From Ignavibacteriales bacterium (lineage in GTDB: Bacteria > Bacteroidota > Ignavibacteria > Ignavibacteriales > Melioribacteraceae), in NCBI GenBank assembly GCA_007280825.1, contig QYQI01000134.1, forward strand, positions 1 to 25,921: a DNA stretch of 25,921 nucleotides, given 5' to 3'. Positions 7,258 to 15,801 of the stretch are shown here, one piece after another. The translations under genes and the position numbers were made by a program. How positions within the stretch are numbered: position 1 is the stretch's first letter; every line of letters begins with the position of its first letter. The notes under the pieces are model-generated. The model was not told where the DNA came from, searched no databases, and was given only the letters and a program-made list of their open reading frames with translations.

Positions 7258-8835
7258 TTAAAGAGCATTCGTTACAAAATTTACAAGAGAATTTACAGAT
7301 GAATTCATTATGTCTAGCATTCCCGAAGGATAAACTCCTAAGAAAATAATAATTATTGTAAGTGGAATGAACATTGCATATTCGCGTTTATCAAGATCTT
7401 TAAGTGTTGCCCACTTTTCATTAAGTGGTCCGAAGAAAATTCTTTGAAGAGTCCACAACATGTAGCCGGCACCAAGAAGAATTCCAAGAGTAGAAATTAT
7501 TGTAAGAACTCTTATTGCACTAACACCAAATGCACCAATGAATACAAGCACTTCAGAAACGAATCCGCTCATGCTTGGTAAACCGATTGCAGCAAAGAAT
7601 GCAACTGTAACGAATCCAGTGTAGATCGGCATTTGAGAAGCAAGTCCTCCGAAATCATTTAATCCTCTTGTATGAGCGCGATCGTAAACAACTCCGACAA
7701 TCAAGAAGAGCATTGCAGTAATTGTTCCGTGATTGAACATTTGGAATATTGCACCGTTAAGTCCAATAGTTGTAAGCGATGCCATTCCAAGTAGAACGTA
7801 ACCCATGTGAGAAATAGATGAGTATGCAATTAATTTTTTAAAATCTTTTTGTGCAAGTGCAACAAGTGCGCCGTAAACAATATTGATCATTCCGAAGAGA
7901 GCAATGTACCACATCAACTGACGTGTGATATCAGGAAAGATTGGATAGCTGACTCGCAAAATTCCGTATGTACCCATTTTCAAAAGAACGCCGGCAAGAA
8001 TAACAGAGATTGGAGTTGGTGCTTCAACGTGTGCATCAGGTAACCATGTATGGAAAGGGAACATTGGAATCTTAATTGCAAAGCCGGCAAACAATGCGAT
8101 GTATGCAATCAATCTTAAGTTATTGGGATTCAATGCTGATAGAATTCCATCTGCCGAATAATTAGCCGGATTCATTAAAGCAAGTAAACTGAATGTATGA
8201 ACTCTACTTCCATTTGCCATTAATTCTGTAGCGCTGAAATATAGACCGATCATAACTAAAAGAATAAAAACACTTCCGAACAATGTATAAATGAAAAACT
8301 TTATAGCTGCATATTCTTTTCTTGGTCCGCCCCAAATACCGATTAAGAAATACATCGGCAGCAACATCAATTCCCAGAAAATGTAGAATAGAAAGAAATC
8401 GAGAGAGACAAAAACACCCATCATACCGGCATCAAGAAGAAGGAAGAGTGCAAAATATCCTTTAACGGATTTTTCAATTGTCCAGGATGAAATAGCAGCG
8501 ATAAATGAAATGAGCGCAGTTAAGAGAACCATCGGCATACTTAATCCATCAATTCCCAAGAAGTAATCTACCTTAACATTACCGATCCATGAGATTCCGC
8601 TGATATTGATCCATCTAAATTTTTCTATGAATTGAAATGACTTTTCTTCATAAATACCTCCGCTTGCGTAATTATAGTTTGCAAGAAGAATTACTGCCAA
8701 TATAACTTGTAGTGCAGTAATACCAAGCGTCAAGTATTTAATTGATTTGGGTTGTTCTTTTTTCATGAATAAGATTAAGAACATTCCCAGTACAGGGAGA
8801 AAAGTAATTAACGAAAGTATCGGAAATCCAATCAT
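7258..8835 (-). CDS. nuoM: NADH-quinone oxidoreductase subunit M (proton-pumping membrane subunit)
   Basis: 525 residues, about 14 membrane helices. The key pump residues of the NuoM group are present: the glutamate in IFWELMLLPMYFLIGIWG (E155) and the lysine in AIKIPMFPFHTWLPDAHVEA (K255), with the family segment APTPISVILAG directly after. The C-terminal part has the usual GFVSEVLVFIGAF motif. It lies between nuoL (136-base gap with an inverted repeat pair) and nuoN (66-base gap with a hairpin), so its flanks are the least compact part of the operon. The start at 8835 gives the expected N-terminal helix. Identity is firm. Confidence 0.95.
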   Translation of the reverse strand: MIGFPILSLITFLPVLGMFLILFMKKEQPKSIKYLTLGITALQVILAVILLANYNYASGGIYEEKSFQFIEKFRWINISGISWIGNVKVDYFLGIDGLSMPMVLLTALISFIAAISSWTIEKSVKGYFALFLLLDAGMMGVFVSLDFFLFYIFWELMLLPMYFLIGIWGGPRKEYAAIKFFIYTLFGSVFILLVMIGLYFSATELMANGSRVHTFSLLALMNPANYSADGILSALNPNNLRLIAYIALFAGFAIKIPMFPFHTWLPDAHVEAPTPISVILAGVLLKMGTYGILRVSYPIFPDITRQLMWYIALFGMINIVYGALVALAQKDFKKLIAYSSISHMGYVLLGMASLTTIGLNGAIFQMFNHGTITAMLFLIVGVVYDRAHTRGLNDFGGLASQMPIYTGFVTVAFFAAIGLPSMSGFVSEVLVFIGAFGVSAIRVLTIISTLGILLGAGYMLWTLQRIFFGPLNEKWATLKDLDKREYAMFIPLTIIIIFLGVYPSGMLDIMNSSVNSLVNFVTNAL

Positions 8836-8886
8836 AACTGCTAACCTATGTTTATTTTAGCTTTTAGCTATTTAATTTTGATAGTT

Positions 8887-8963
8887 GTCATTCTGAGGAG
8901 TGAAACGACGAAGAATCTCTAAAACAAATTAATTATTAGATCCTTCGCTCCGCTCAGGATGAC
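8887..8963. repeat. Inverted repeat pair between nuoL and nuoM
   Basis: The left arm (8887-8918) begins GTCATTCTGAGGAG and ends GAAGAATCT. The right arm (8938-8963), read on the minus strand, begins GTCATCCTGAGCGGAG and ends GAAGGATCT. The two imperfect arms flank a short AT-rich centre. This form is recognisable as a widespread bacterial dispersed palindrome. It fills most of the 136-base gap inside the operon. Confidence 0.7.
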
Positions 8964-8971
8964 GTAAAACG

Positions 8972-11065
8972 TTAAAACGGTTTAAAGAACATCAACAAAA
9001 TAATTATTGCAAAAATTACAAAGACAATGTACGTCTGAACTTTTCCTGTTTGTAATCTTCTGAAAGACAATCCTACAAAACCGCTGAAGAAAGCTGTAAA
9101 GTTTACAAAACCATCAACAACAAATGTATCGAACCATCCGCTCATTCTAGAAACAAATCTTATTACAGTAGCAGATCCATTTACAATTCCGTCAACAACT
9201 TTGTTATCAAACCATGCAAGGATTGAACTGAAACTTAATGTACCTGCAATAGCTGTCATATCATAAAGTTCATCAAGGAACCATTTGTTCAAAGAGAAAT
9301 TGTAGAGAGGTTTGATCTTCTCTGCAAGTTTATCAGCATTAAGTTTTTCCCATTGATAGAACATGAATGCAAATAAAATTCCTAATCCAGCTACAGCAAG
9401 AGACAAAAACATAGCAGGGTAATGTGCCCAATGCATAGTTTCTGTATATTCAACGGAATGAGTTACTTCTCCGTGAATTTCTGCTTTTGCTTCTTCAGTG
9501 CTTGGTTTCATAAAGTCGAAACGTGTTTCATTCGGTACAACTTGTGCAGGAGTTTTAATCCAATTCTTTATTACCCAACCGTCTGCAGCACCAATTGGAT
9601 TCGGTGTGTACCAAATAAAAATTGAAAGTGCCGCGAGAACAACAAGCGGAGCCGCCATAACAAATGGTGATTCATGCGCATGATCGAACTTGTGCTGATC
9701 TCTTGGCTCGCCGTGGAATGTTAGAATAACAAGACGGAACATGTAGAATGCTGTTAATCCAGCAACAGTAAATCCGATGAATGGAATGAACCAATGCCCG
9801 GTAAGTTTACCGAATGCAAGAGTGCCTGCAAGGATTCCATCTTTACTTAAGAAACCCGAGAAAAGTGGAATTCCAGAAATAGCCAAAGTAGAAATTAAAA
9901 ATGTGTAATAGGTAACCGGCATTTTCCTTTTCAATCCGCCCATGTTACGTATATCTTGTTCGTGATGCATTGAATGAATTACAGATCCGGAACCTAAAAA
10001 TAAACATGCTTTGAAAAATGCGTGAGTAACAAGATGGAAGAATGCAAATGCGTAAGCACCCACTCCAAGAGCCATAACCATATAACCTAACTGGGAAACC
10101 GTAGAGTAAGCTAAAACTTTTTTAATATCATTTTGTGTGAGAGCAATTGTTGCAGCTACGAGTGATGTAAATGCACCTACTACTGCAATGACTAACATTG
10201 CATCGGCAGTGAGCATAACAAAAATTCTAACAACAAGATAAACACCAGCAGCAACCATTGTAGCGGCATGAATTAATGCACTTACCGGAGTTGGACCTTC
10301 CATAGCGTCGGGTAACCAAACATGAAGAGGGAACTGAGCAGATTTACCAACGGCTCCCATAAAAATCAAAATACCGGCGGCGGTTAACCATGCATTACTT
10401 CCAAAAGGAATATTGCCTGCTGCGATCTGTTGATATATAACATCGAACGTAAATGTTTTGTATTGAGTAAAAAGAATAAGTATACCGACAAACATTCCGA
10501 TATCGCCGATACGGTTTACAATAAATGCTTTCTTAGCAGCATCGGAAGCGGATTTTTTCTCGAACCAAAAACCAATTAATAAGTATGATGAAAGACCAAC
10601 TAATTCCCAGAAGATGTACATCATTAATAAATTATGTGTAAGAACTATTCCAAGCATCGAGAAAGTAAAAATTCCGAGATAAGCAAAGTAACGTGTGTAA
10701 AGTTTATCGCCGCGCATGTATTCAATAGAGAAAACGTGAACAAGAAAACTGATAAGATTTACTACGAAGAGCATCAGTACTGTTATGTTGTCAATCTTGA
10801 ACCCGAGTTCTATATTAATTGCACCAGGTGATGGAGCGTTGCCCATTGTTATCCAAGTGAATGCAGCAACTATATCTTTTGTATTGTAAAACGAAAGTTT
10901 TGCATAAGCAACAATTATTGATAGAAGTAATGCGATCCCAAGAATCGCAACTTCGAACAGATATAATTTTGGAATTCTTTTACCAAAAAAAACAACAGTA
11001 GTAAATCCAAGTAAAGGAAGAAAAAGAATAACAATGGAAATATTGATCAGTAAACTTTCGCTCAT
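8972..11065 (-). CDS. nuoL: NADH-quinone oxidoreductase subunit L (distal pump subunit with lateral helix)
   Basis: 697 residues, somewhat longer than the usual 610-670. About 15 membrane helices precede a long polar loop and a C-terminal helical arm, the part that in known structures lies along the membrane domain. Pump residues are seen: the glutamate in FWELVGLSSYLLIGFW (E154) and the lysine in GAVGKSAQFPLHVWLP (K241), followed by AMEGPTPVSALIHAATM. A hydrophilic insert with several His and Glu (about 455-550, including DQHKFDHAHESP) is typical of this subunit and explains much of the length. The ATG at 11065 is 3 bases after the nuoK stop, showing coupled translation. Confidence 0.96.
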   Translation of the reverse strand: MSESLLINISIVILFLPLLGFTTVVFFGKRIPKLYLFEVAILGIALLLSIIVAYAKLSFYNTKDIVAAFTWITMGNAPSPGAINIELGFKIDNITVLMLFVVNLISFLVHVFSIEYMRGDKLYTRYFAYLGIFTFSMLGIVLTHNLLMMYIFWELVGLSSYLLIGFWFEKKSASDAAKKAFIVNRIGDIGMFVGILILFTQYKTFTFDVIYQQIAAGNIPFGSNAWLTAAGILIFMGAVGKSAQFPLHVWLPDAMEGPTPVSALIHAATMVAAGVYLVVRIFVMLTADAMLVIAVVGAFTSLVAATIALTQNDIKKVLAYSTVSQLGYMVMALGVGAYAFAFFHLVTHAFFKACLFLGSGSVIHSMHHEQDIRNMGGLKRKMPVTYYTFLISTLAISGIPLFSGFLSKDGILAGTLAFGKLTGHWFIPFIGFTVAGLTAFYMFRLVILTFHGEPRDQHKFDHAHESPFVMAAPLVVLAALSIFIWYTPNPIGAADGWVIKNWIKTPAQVVPNETRFDFMKPSTEEAKAEIHGEVTHSVEYTETMHWAHYPAMFLSLAVAGLGILFAFMFYQWEKLNADKLAEKIKPLYNFSLNKWFLDELYDMTAIAGTLSFSSILAWFDNKVVDGIVNGSATVIRFVSRMSGWFDTFVVDGFVNFTAFFSGFVGLSFRRLQTGKVQTYIVFVIFAIIILLMFFKPF

Positions 11066-11068
11066 AAC

Positions 11069-11380
11069 CTATTCTTTTAAATGATCTATTTCGTCAACAT
11101 TAACGTTTGAAAAAGTTTTATATATATTTAATACTATAGCAAGTGCTATCGCTGCCTCTGCTGCTGCAAGGACAATTACGAACAGAGCAATAACTTGTCC
11201 GCCTAAACCAAAATTACCATACTTAGAAAAAGCTATGAAATTGATATTAGCGGAATTAAGTACAAGTTCTATTCCCATTAAAACCATCACAGCATTTTTT
11301 CGGGTTACTATTCCATAAATGCCGAGAGAGAACAAAATTGCACTGACAATCAAAAAATGTGTTAAACCAACATGTAACAA
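11069..11380 (-). CDS. nuoK: NADH-quinone oxidoreductase subunit K
   Basis: 103 residues, three membrane helices, the normal size. The two conserved membrane glutamates of the proton path are present: E38 in MGIELVLNSANINF and E75 in AAAEAAIALAIVL. The start is a TTG at 11380; it is chosen because AGGAGG lies six bases upstream and the first helix would otherwise be cut. The gene is preceded by a 99-base gap carrying a palindromic repeat and is followed by nuoL after 3 bases. Confidence 0.95.
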   Translation of the reverse strand: MLHVGLTHFLIVSAILFSLGIYGIVTRKNAVMVLMGIELVLNSANINFIAFSKYGNFGLGGQVIALFVIVLAAAEAAIALAIVLNIYKTFSNVNVDEIDHLKE

Positions 11381-11384
11381 TTTA

Positions 11385-11392
11385 CTCCTCCT
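11385..11392 (-). promoter_or_regulatory. Strong Shine-Dalgarno site for nuoK (TTG start)
   Basis: AGGAGGAG on the minus strand lies four bases before the TTG at 11380 (six bases if the AGGAGG core is counted). It is the strongest such site in the operon, where most genes lack one, and it fixes the TTG start just after the repeat-bearing gap. Confidence 0.7.
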
Positions 11393-11403
11393 ATTTAACT
11401 CTG

Positions 11404-11473
11404 ATCCCGATTTTTCGGGAGGAGAATCTCAACTACGTGAAGGATAGAGACTCTTCACTTCGTTCAGAGTGAC
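11404..11473. repeat. Palindromic repeat pair between nuoJ and nuoK
   Basis: The left arm carries the hairpin CCCGA (11406-11410) / TCGGG (11415-11419) followed by AGGAGAATCTC. The right arm (11447-11473), read on the minus strand, begins GTCACTCTGAACGAAG and ends GAGTCTC. The left arm resembles the CCCGAC/GTCGGG arm at 2316-2353 and the right arm resembles those at 8887-8963, so all belong to one family of elements. Confidence 0.6.
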
Positions 11474-11479
11474 AAAAAT

Positions 11480-11977
11480 CTATTCTTCATCTCTTCTTGC
11501 GATAGATGCCGCACCAATCAATGCGACAAGTAATAAAATTCCTAACAGTTCAAAAATCAAAACGTAATCTGTCAATAATAGATGACCGATATCTTTAGTT
11601 GTAGTTAATGGTATTACTGACGGTTCGGATTTCCATTCAGTCCAAACCATAACTGCAACAACGGCGCCCATAAAAATTCCGGTTGCGATTGCTGCGGGTA
11701 ACATATGAACGGTTCCTGTACGAATCTCAACATTAGTAATTTTATTAGTAAGCATCACACCGAACAATAACAAAATTAATATACCACCGACGTAAATTAG
11801 TATTTGAGAGATTGCAATAAAATCTGCACCAAGTAAAACATAAATTCCGGCAACTCCAAAAAAAGTAAACAGTAAATAAAAAGCAGAATGTACGATATTT
11901 CTTGTTGTAACTACAAATAATGCAGACAATAAAGTAATGGCGGCGAATATGTAAAAGATGATATCGTAAAAATTCAT
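11480..11977 (-). CDS. nuoJ: NADH-quinone oxidoreductase subunit J
   Basis: 165 residues with five membrane helices. The central motif LGADFIAISQILIYVGGILI (about 49-68), containing the pi-bulge helix that couples quinone chemistry to proton movement, is intact. The length is normal. The ATG at 11977 lies 21 bases after the nuoI stop; the protein ends with a charged ARRDEE tail. Downstream lies the 99-base gap with the palindromic repeat before nuoK. Confidence 0.93.
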   Translation of the reverse strand: MNFYDIIFYIFAAITLLSALFVVTTRNIVHSAFYLLFTFFGVAGIYVLLGADFIAISQILIYVGGILILLLFGVMLTNKITNVEIRTGTVHMLPAAIATGIFMGAVVAVMVWTEWKSEPSVIPLTTTKDIGHLLLTDYVLIFELLGILLLVALIGAASIARRDEE

Positions 11978-11998
11978 TGAATCAATTCTCTAAAATAT

Positions 11999-12556
11999 TT
12001 ACTCAGATTTATTTTCAGTTTGAGCCGGTGTTTCCGGTTTTAATTTTGCAGCTGCAGCAGCTTTTTCAGCTTGAAACTTCTCATAATTTAATTTTTTCTG
12101 TACGGCTTCTTCATCGGTTAATGTTGCAAACTTGTAAAGAAAATTACTCCTTTCATATTCAGCAAATTCATAAACGTCCGTCATGTAAATGCATTCGGTC
12201 GGACAAGGGAAAACACATAATTGGCAATAGCAGCATTTTGCAATATCAATATCAAATTTTGTAACCCAGAGAGCTTTCTTTTTTCCATTGGAAGTAATAC
12301 CTAAATCTTCTCCAGGAATACTTTTTACGGTTTCAATTTCTATACAACTTACCGGACATGCACGTGAACATTGATCACATCCAATACAATCATCCATATT
12401 AACGTATAATCTATTTCGAACGCGTTCCGGCAATTTAACTTTTACATCAGGATATTGAATTGTCACAGCAGGAGTGAAAAGATGTTTAAATGTAACTTTC
12501 ATTCCAACAAGAACTGTGAAAATCCCATCCCATGTATTTCTTAAATATTGTTTCAT
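11999..12556 (-). CDS. nuoI: NADH-quinone oxidoreductase subunit I (two [4Fe-4S] clusters)
   Basis: 185 residues. It carries two ferredoxin-type [4Fe-4S] motifs, CIGCDQCSRACP (C57, C60, C63, C67) and CCYCQLCVFPCP (C108 or C109, C111, C114, C118), that hold clusters N6a and N6b and pass electrons to NuoB. After about residue 145 there is a charged, Ala/Glu/Lys-rich tail ending QTENKSE that looks unstructured or helical. Because nuoE, nuoF and nuoG are absent from the operon, NuoI is the probable outermost electron entry point. It lies 24 bases after nuoH and 21 before nuoJ. Identity is firm; the docking role is inferred. Confidence 0.95.
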   Translation of the reverse strand: MKQYLRNTWDGIFTVLVGMKVTFKHLFTPAVTIQYPDVKVKLPERVRNRLYVNMDDCIGCDQCSRACPVSCIEIETVKSIPGEDLGITSNGKKKALWVTKFDIDIAKCCYCQLCVFPCPTECIYMTDVYEFAEYERSNFLYKFATLTDEEAVQKKLNYEKFQAEKAAAAAKLKPETPAQTENKSE

Positions 12557-12580
12557 TTTCAGTAATCAGTCTTCAACTGT

Positions 12581-13648
12581 TTATAGTATAGAAATAATTC
12601 CAATGATTATTAAATTTATGAATGCGTAAGGGATTAAATATTTCCAGCAAACGGTCATAAGTTGATCAACACGTAATCGGGGAAGTGTCCAACGTAACCA
12701 CATCTGTACAAATACTAATGTTAATCCTTTTGCTAAGAACCAGAATCCTTGTTCGAATGGAACGAGCCATTGAGCGCCAATCGTATTTCCTAAATAACCA
12801 AAAGGTGATTGATAACCACCGAAAAATAGAATTGAAATGATAGCAGAAACAGCAAACATATTTCCGTACTCAGCAAGCATGAACATTCCCCATTTCATTC
12901 CGCAATATTCCGTAAAATATCCGGCAACTAATTCTGATTCAGCTTCCGGAATATCGAATGGTACTCTATTTACTTCTGCAAGTGTGCTAATAAATATTAT
13001 CAAAGCACCAACAAACATAAAAGGTATCAATAAAAATTTTGATAGACTGAAAATCGCTCCGCCGAAAATATTCCAATTCCAAAAAGAAGAAGTCTGCATT
13101 TGACTTATTTTATCTAAGCTTAATGTTCCGGTAAGCATAACCATTGAAAGTACAATCAGAGCAGTTGGAATTTCATAACTAATAATTTGAGCAGCTGCAC
13201 GCATTGCACCAAGTAAAGAATATTTATTATTTGCCGACCATCCGGCCATTAATATTCCTGCAACAACTAAACTGGAAATTGCAAGAACGTAAAAAAGTCC
13301 TATTTCAACTTCACTACCGAGTAGTTTACTAGAGAAGGGAATAACTGCATATACAGCAAAACTTCCGGTGAAGACAAGAACAGGAGCGATATTATAAAGA
13401 GTTTTGTCTGCATCCGTTGCAATAATATCTTCTTTCTGTAACATCTTCATTAAATCAGCAACGGTCTGAAGCCATCCATGCCAACCGGTGCGCATTGGAC
13501 CTAACCTATCTTGCATATGTGCTGAGACTTTTCTTTCCAACCAAATACCAAATAGTGCGAAGACAAGAATTATGGTTAGCGGAACCACTGCAACAAGTAA
13601 TCCTGCAATTATTTCATTACCAATCAAGTTGTAAAGGAATTGATACAT
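12581..13648 (-). CDS. nuoH: NADH-quinone oxidoreductase subunit H
   Basis: 355 residues, about eight membrane helices. This subunit forms the quinone tunnel with NuoB and NuoD. Conserved loops are present: ERKVSAHMQDRLGPMRTGWHG (38-58, in part shown here) and AEVNRVPFDIPEAESELVAG (224-243), followed by GYFTEYCGMKWGMFMLAEY. The start overlaps the nuoD stop by one base (TAATG), so the two are translationally coupled. This is the position where nuoE, nuoF and nuoG sit in 14-gene operons; there is no room or remnant here. Confidence 0.96.
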   Translation of the reverse strand: MYQFLYNLIGNEIIAGLLVAVVPLTIILVFALFGIWLERKVSAHMQDRLGPMRTGWHGWLQTVADLMKMLQKEDIIATDADKTLYNIAPVLVFTGSFAVYAVIPFSSKLLGSEVEIGLFYVLAISSLVVAGILMAGWSANNKYSLLGAMRAAAQIISYEIPTALIVLSMVMLTGTLSLDKISQMQTSSFWNWNIFGGAIFSLSKFLLIPFMFVGALIIFISTLAEVNRVPFDIPEAESELVAGYFTEYCGMKWGMFMLAEYGNMFAVSAIISILFFGGYQSPFGYLGNTIGAQWLVPFEQGFWFLAKGLTLVFVQMWLRWTLPRLRVDQLMTVCWKYLIPYAFINLIIIGIISIL

Positions 13649-14763
13649 TATCTGTCTATCTCTCCTAAAACAATATCTAAACTTCCAAGAATTGCAATTA
13701 CATCTGCAACTAAATGACCCTTACACAATTCTCCCATGAGTTCAAGATTTACGAATGATGGTGCGCGAACCTTTACCCTAAATGGATTTAGGTTACCATC
13801 GCTAATTATAAAATATCCTAACTCGCCGCGCGGATTTTCTACGCGGGAATAAATTGTTCCCTTAGGTGGTTTAATTCTTTTAGGAATTGCAGAATGAACA
13901 TCTCCTTCAGGGATATTATCAATAGCTTGTTCGATAATTCGTAAACTTTGTTCCATCTCTAGAACTCGAACATAATAACGATCCCAGCAATCACCAACAG
14001 TTCCAACTAAGCCTTTGCCTGTTGGAATCTCAAAATCAAAACGATTATAAATTGAATAAGGATCTTCTCTACGAACATCAAACGCTAAACCGCTGCCGCG
14101 CAATACTGGACCACTTGCACCAAAATTAATTGCTGTATCAAGGGGAAGAATACCAACATTTGCAGTTCTTTCAATAAAAATTTTATTGAATGTTAGAAGA
14201 TTATTCAACTCAACTATTGTAGGACGGAAATGATTAATGAATTCTTTCGTTTTTCTTACAAAGTCAGGATGTATATCATGTGAAAGCCCACCAATCCACA
14301 TATAATTATATAGCATTCTCGCACCGCAAGTCATTTCGAAGAGACTAAGTATATATTCGCGATCACGGAAAAGATAGAGGAAGGGTGTTAGAGCGCCAAT
14401 GTCTGCACCATTTGTTGCAATCGCAACCAAATGAGATGCTATTCTTTGCAGTTCAGCCATAATAACACGAATATATTCTACACGTTCGGGAATTTGAATA
14501 CCCAACAATTTTTCTACAGCGATAACATACCCAAAATTATTTCCCATAGCTGCTAAATAGTCTAACCTATCAGTGTAAGGAATTACTTGCGGATAAGTCA
14601 TCGCTTCAGCATGTTTTTCGAAACATCTATGTAAATAACCAATATGTGGTTTAACGCTTAATATTAATTCACCTTCAATCTCAAGCTCAAGTCTTAACAC
14701 ACCATGCGTTGAAGGATGCTGCGGACCCATATTAAGAACCATTGTTTCTGTCTTTAGAGCCAT
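13648..14763 (-). CDS. nuoD: NADH-quinone oxidoreductase subunit D (49-kDa, quinone site)
   Basis: 371 residues, a little shorter than the typical 390-420. QHPSTHGVLR (15-24) with H20 and the tyrosine in RLDYLAAMGNN (Y69) form the quinone head-group site. The ending DIVLGEIDR is the normal C-terminus. The four cysteines that bind nickel in related [NiFe] hydrogenases are absent, so it is a complex I subunit and not a group 4 hydrogenase. It is separate from NuoC; the ATG lies one base after the nuoC stop. It overlaps nuoH by one base. Confidence 0.96.
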   Translation of the reverse strand: MALKTETMVLNMGPQHPSTHGVLRLELEIEGELILSVKPHIGYLHRCFEKHAEAMTYPQVIPYTDRLDYLAAMGNNFGYVIAVEKLLGIQIPERVEYIRVIMAELQRIASHLVAIATNGADIGALTPFLYLFRDREYILSLFEMTCGARMLYNYMWIGGLSHDIHPDFVRKTKEFINHFRPTIVELNNLLTFNKIFIERTANVGILPLDTAINFGASGPVLRGSGLAFDVRREDPYSIYNRFDFEIPTGKGLVGTVGDCWDRYYVRVLEMEQSLRIIEQAIDNIPEGDVHSAIPKRIKPPKGTIYSRVENPRGELGYFIISDGNLNPFRVKVRAPSFVNLELMGELCKGHLVADVIAILGSLDIVLGEIDR

Positions 14764-14764
14764 A

Positions 14765-15295
14765 TCAGTAAGGAACCTTCATTCCTTTATAAAATTCCGG
14801 GTTCTTATAATCCTTTCGTAGTGGATAACCAGCTTCCCAATCGTAAGGCATTAATATTCTTCTTAAGTCAGGATGATTTAGAAATATGATCCCGAACATA
14901 TCAAATGCTTCACGTTCGTGCCAATCAGAAGTTCTCCAAACATTATAAACAGATTCCACTTTAGGATTTTGTCTTGGTGTAGAAATTTTTAAAGTAATTT
15001 TATGTTTCCAACTTGTTGAATGTAAATGATAGTAAACACTTAAAGTACCACCACTTATCATATCTATTCCATCTTCATCTTTGACCTTAATTCCATTAGC
15101 ATCATCAACTCCGGAAAGAACCATTAAACTATCAAAATTAAGTTCATCATTATCTCGCAAGAATGCTCCAACATTATGTACCTGCATAGAATCAACTGAT
15201 ATAATAGGTTCTGTAGGAGTTTCTTTATCTAAACCTAAAATTACTTCACAGAACTCAGTCTTGAGTAATTCAAAAATTTCTTCTGTTTTCTTCAT
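14765..15295 (-). CDS. nuoC: NADH-quinone oxidoreductase subunit C (30-kDa)
   Basis: 176 residues. The 30-kDa signature is clear at 125-164: WHEREAFDMFGI, then HPDLRRILMPYDWEAGYPLR and KDYK. This subunit has no cofactor and braces the NuoD/NuoB/NuoI arm. The start codon overlaps the nuoB stop as ATGA, so translation is coupled. The N-terminal third is acidic and less conserved, as usual. It is not fused to nuoD, unlike in E. coli. Confidence 0.94.
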   Translation of the reverse strand: MKKTEEIFELLKTEFCEVILGLDKETPTEPIISVDSMQVHNVGAFLRDNDELNFDSLMVLSGVDDANGIKVKDEDGIDMISGGTLSVYYHLHSTSWKHKITLKISTPRQNPKVESVYNVWRTSDWHEREAFDMFGIIFLNHPDLRRILMPYDWEAGYPLRKDYKNPEFYKGMKVPY

Positions 15296-15783
15296 GCCGT
15301 TTTCTTTCTTAAAGATTCATTACGTATCTTTTCTTGTAATTTGAGCAATCCTTCTAATAATGCTTCAGGCCTAGGAGGACAACCGGGGACATAAACATCA
15401 ACCGGGATCACGCGATCAATTCCTTTTAAGACATGATAACCGTGTTCCCAATAAGGACCACCACAGTTAGCGCAGCTCCCCATAGAAATTATATATTTTG
15501 GATCGGGCATTTGTTCGTATAATCTTTTTATTCGGGTAGCCATTTTTAATGTAACTGTACCCGAAATTATTATTGCGTCTGCTTGTCTTGGAGTATTTCT
15601 TGGAATAACACCGAAACGATCAAAATCATAATGGGAAGCTGAGGTAGCCATCATTTCAATTGCACAACATGCAAGACCGAAACCTAGTTGCCAAATTGAA
15701 GAAAGTCTTGCCCAGTTCATTAAATCATCAACTTTTGCGATGACGATATTGCCGTCAGAAAACTCTTTATCTAATAAACCCAT
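15292..15783 (-). CDS. nuoB: NADH-quinone oxidoreductase subunit B (cluster N2)
   Basis: 163 residues. All four ligands of the terminal cluster N2 are visible: the adjacent pair C39-C40 in GLACCAIEMM, C104 in SMGSCANCGGPY and C134 in VPGCPPRPEALLEG. N2 reduces quinone at the NuoB/NuoD/NuoH junction. It starts 18 bases after nuoA and overlaps nuoC by four bases. Identity is certain from the motif spacing. Confidence 0.97.
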   Translation of the reverse strand: MGLLDKEFSDGNIVIAKVDDLMNWARLSSIWQLGFGLACCAIEMMATSASHYDFDRFGVIPRNTPRQADAIIISGTVTLKMATRIKRLYEQMPDPKYIISMGSCANCGGPYWEHGYHVLKGIDRVIPVDVYVPGCPPRPEALLEGLLKLQEKIRNESLRKKTA

Positions 15784-15801
15784 AATATTCTCTTTTCGAA
15801 A

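Noticed and set aside
8972..11065. Possible Mrp-type Na+/H+ antiporter in place of NuoL
   Set aside because: The gene sits in a complete nuo operon next to nuoK, nuoM and nuoN and ends with the lateral-helix arm; no mrp genes are present.
11977..12264. Plus-strand 95-codon reading frame opposite nuoI
   Set aside because: It is the antisense shadow of nuoI, has low-complexity Leu/Gln-rich content and no supporting start site or family resemblance.
13648..14763. Possible membrane-bound [NiFe] hydrogenase large subunit
   Set aside because: The cysteine pairs that bind nickel are absent and the quinone-site motifs and the DIVLGEIDR ending are those of NuoD.
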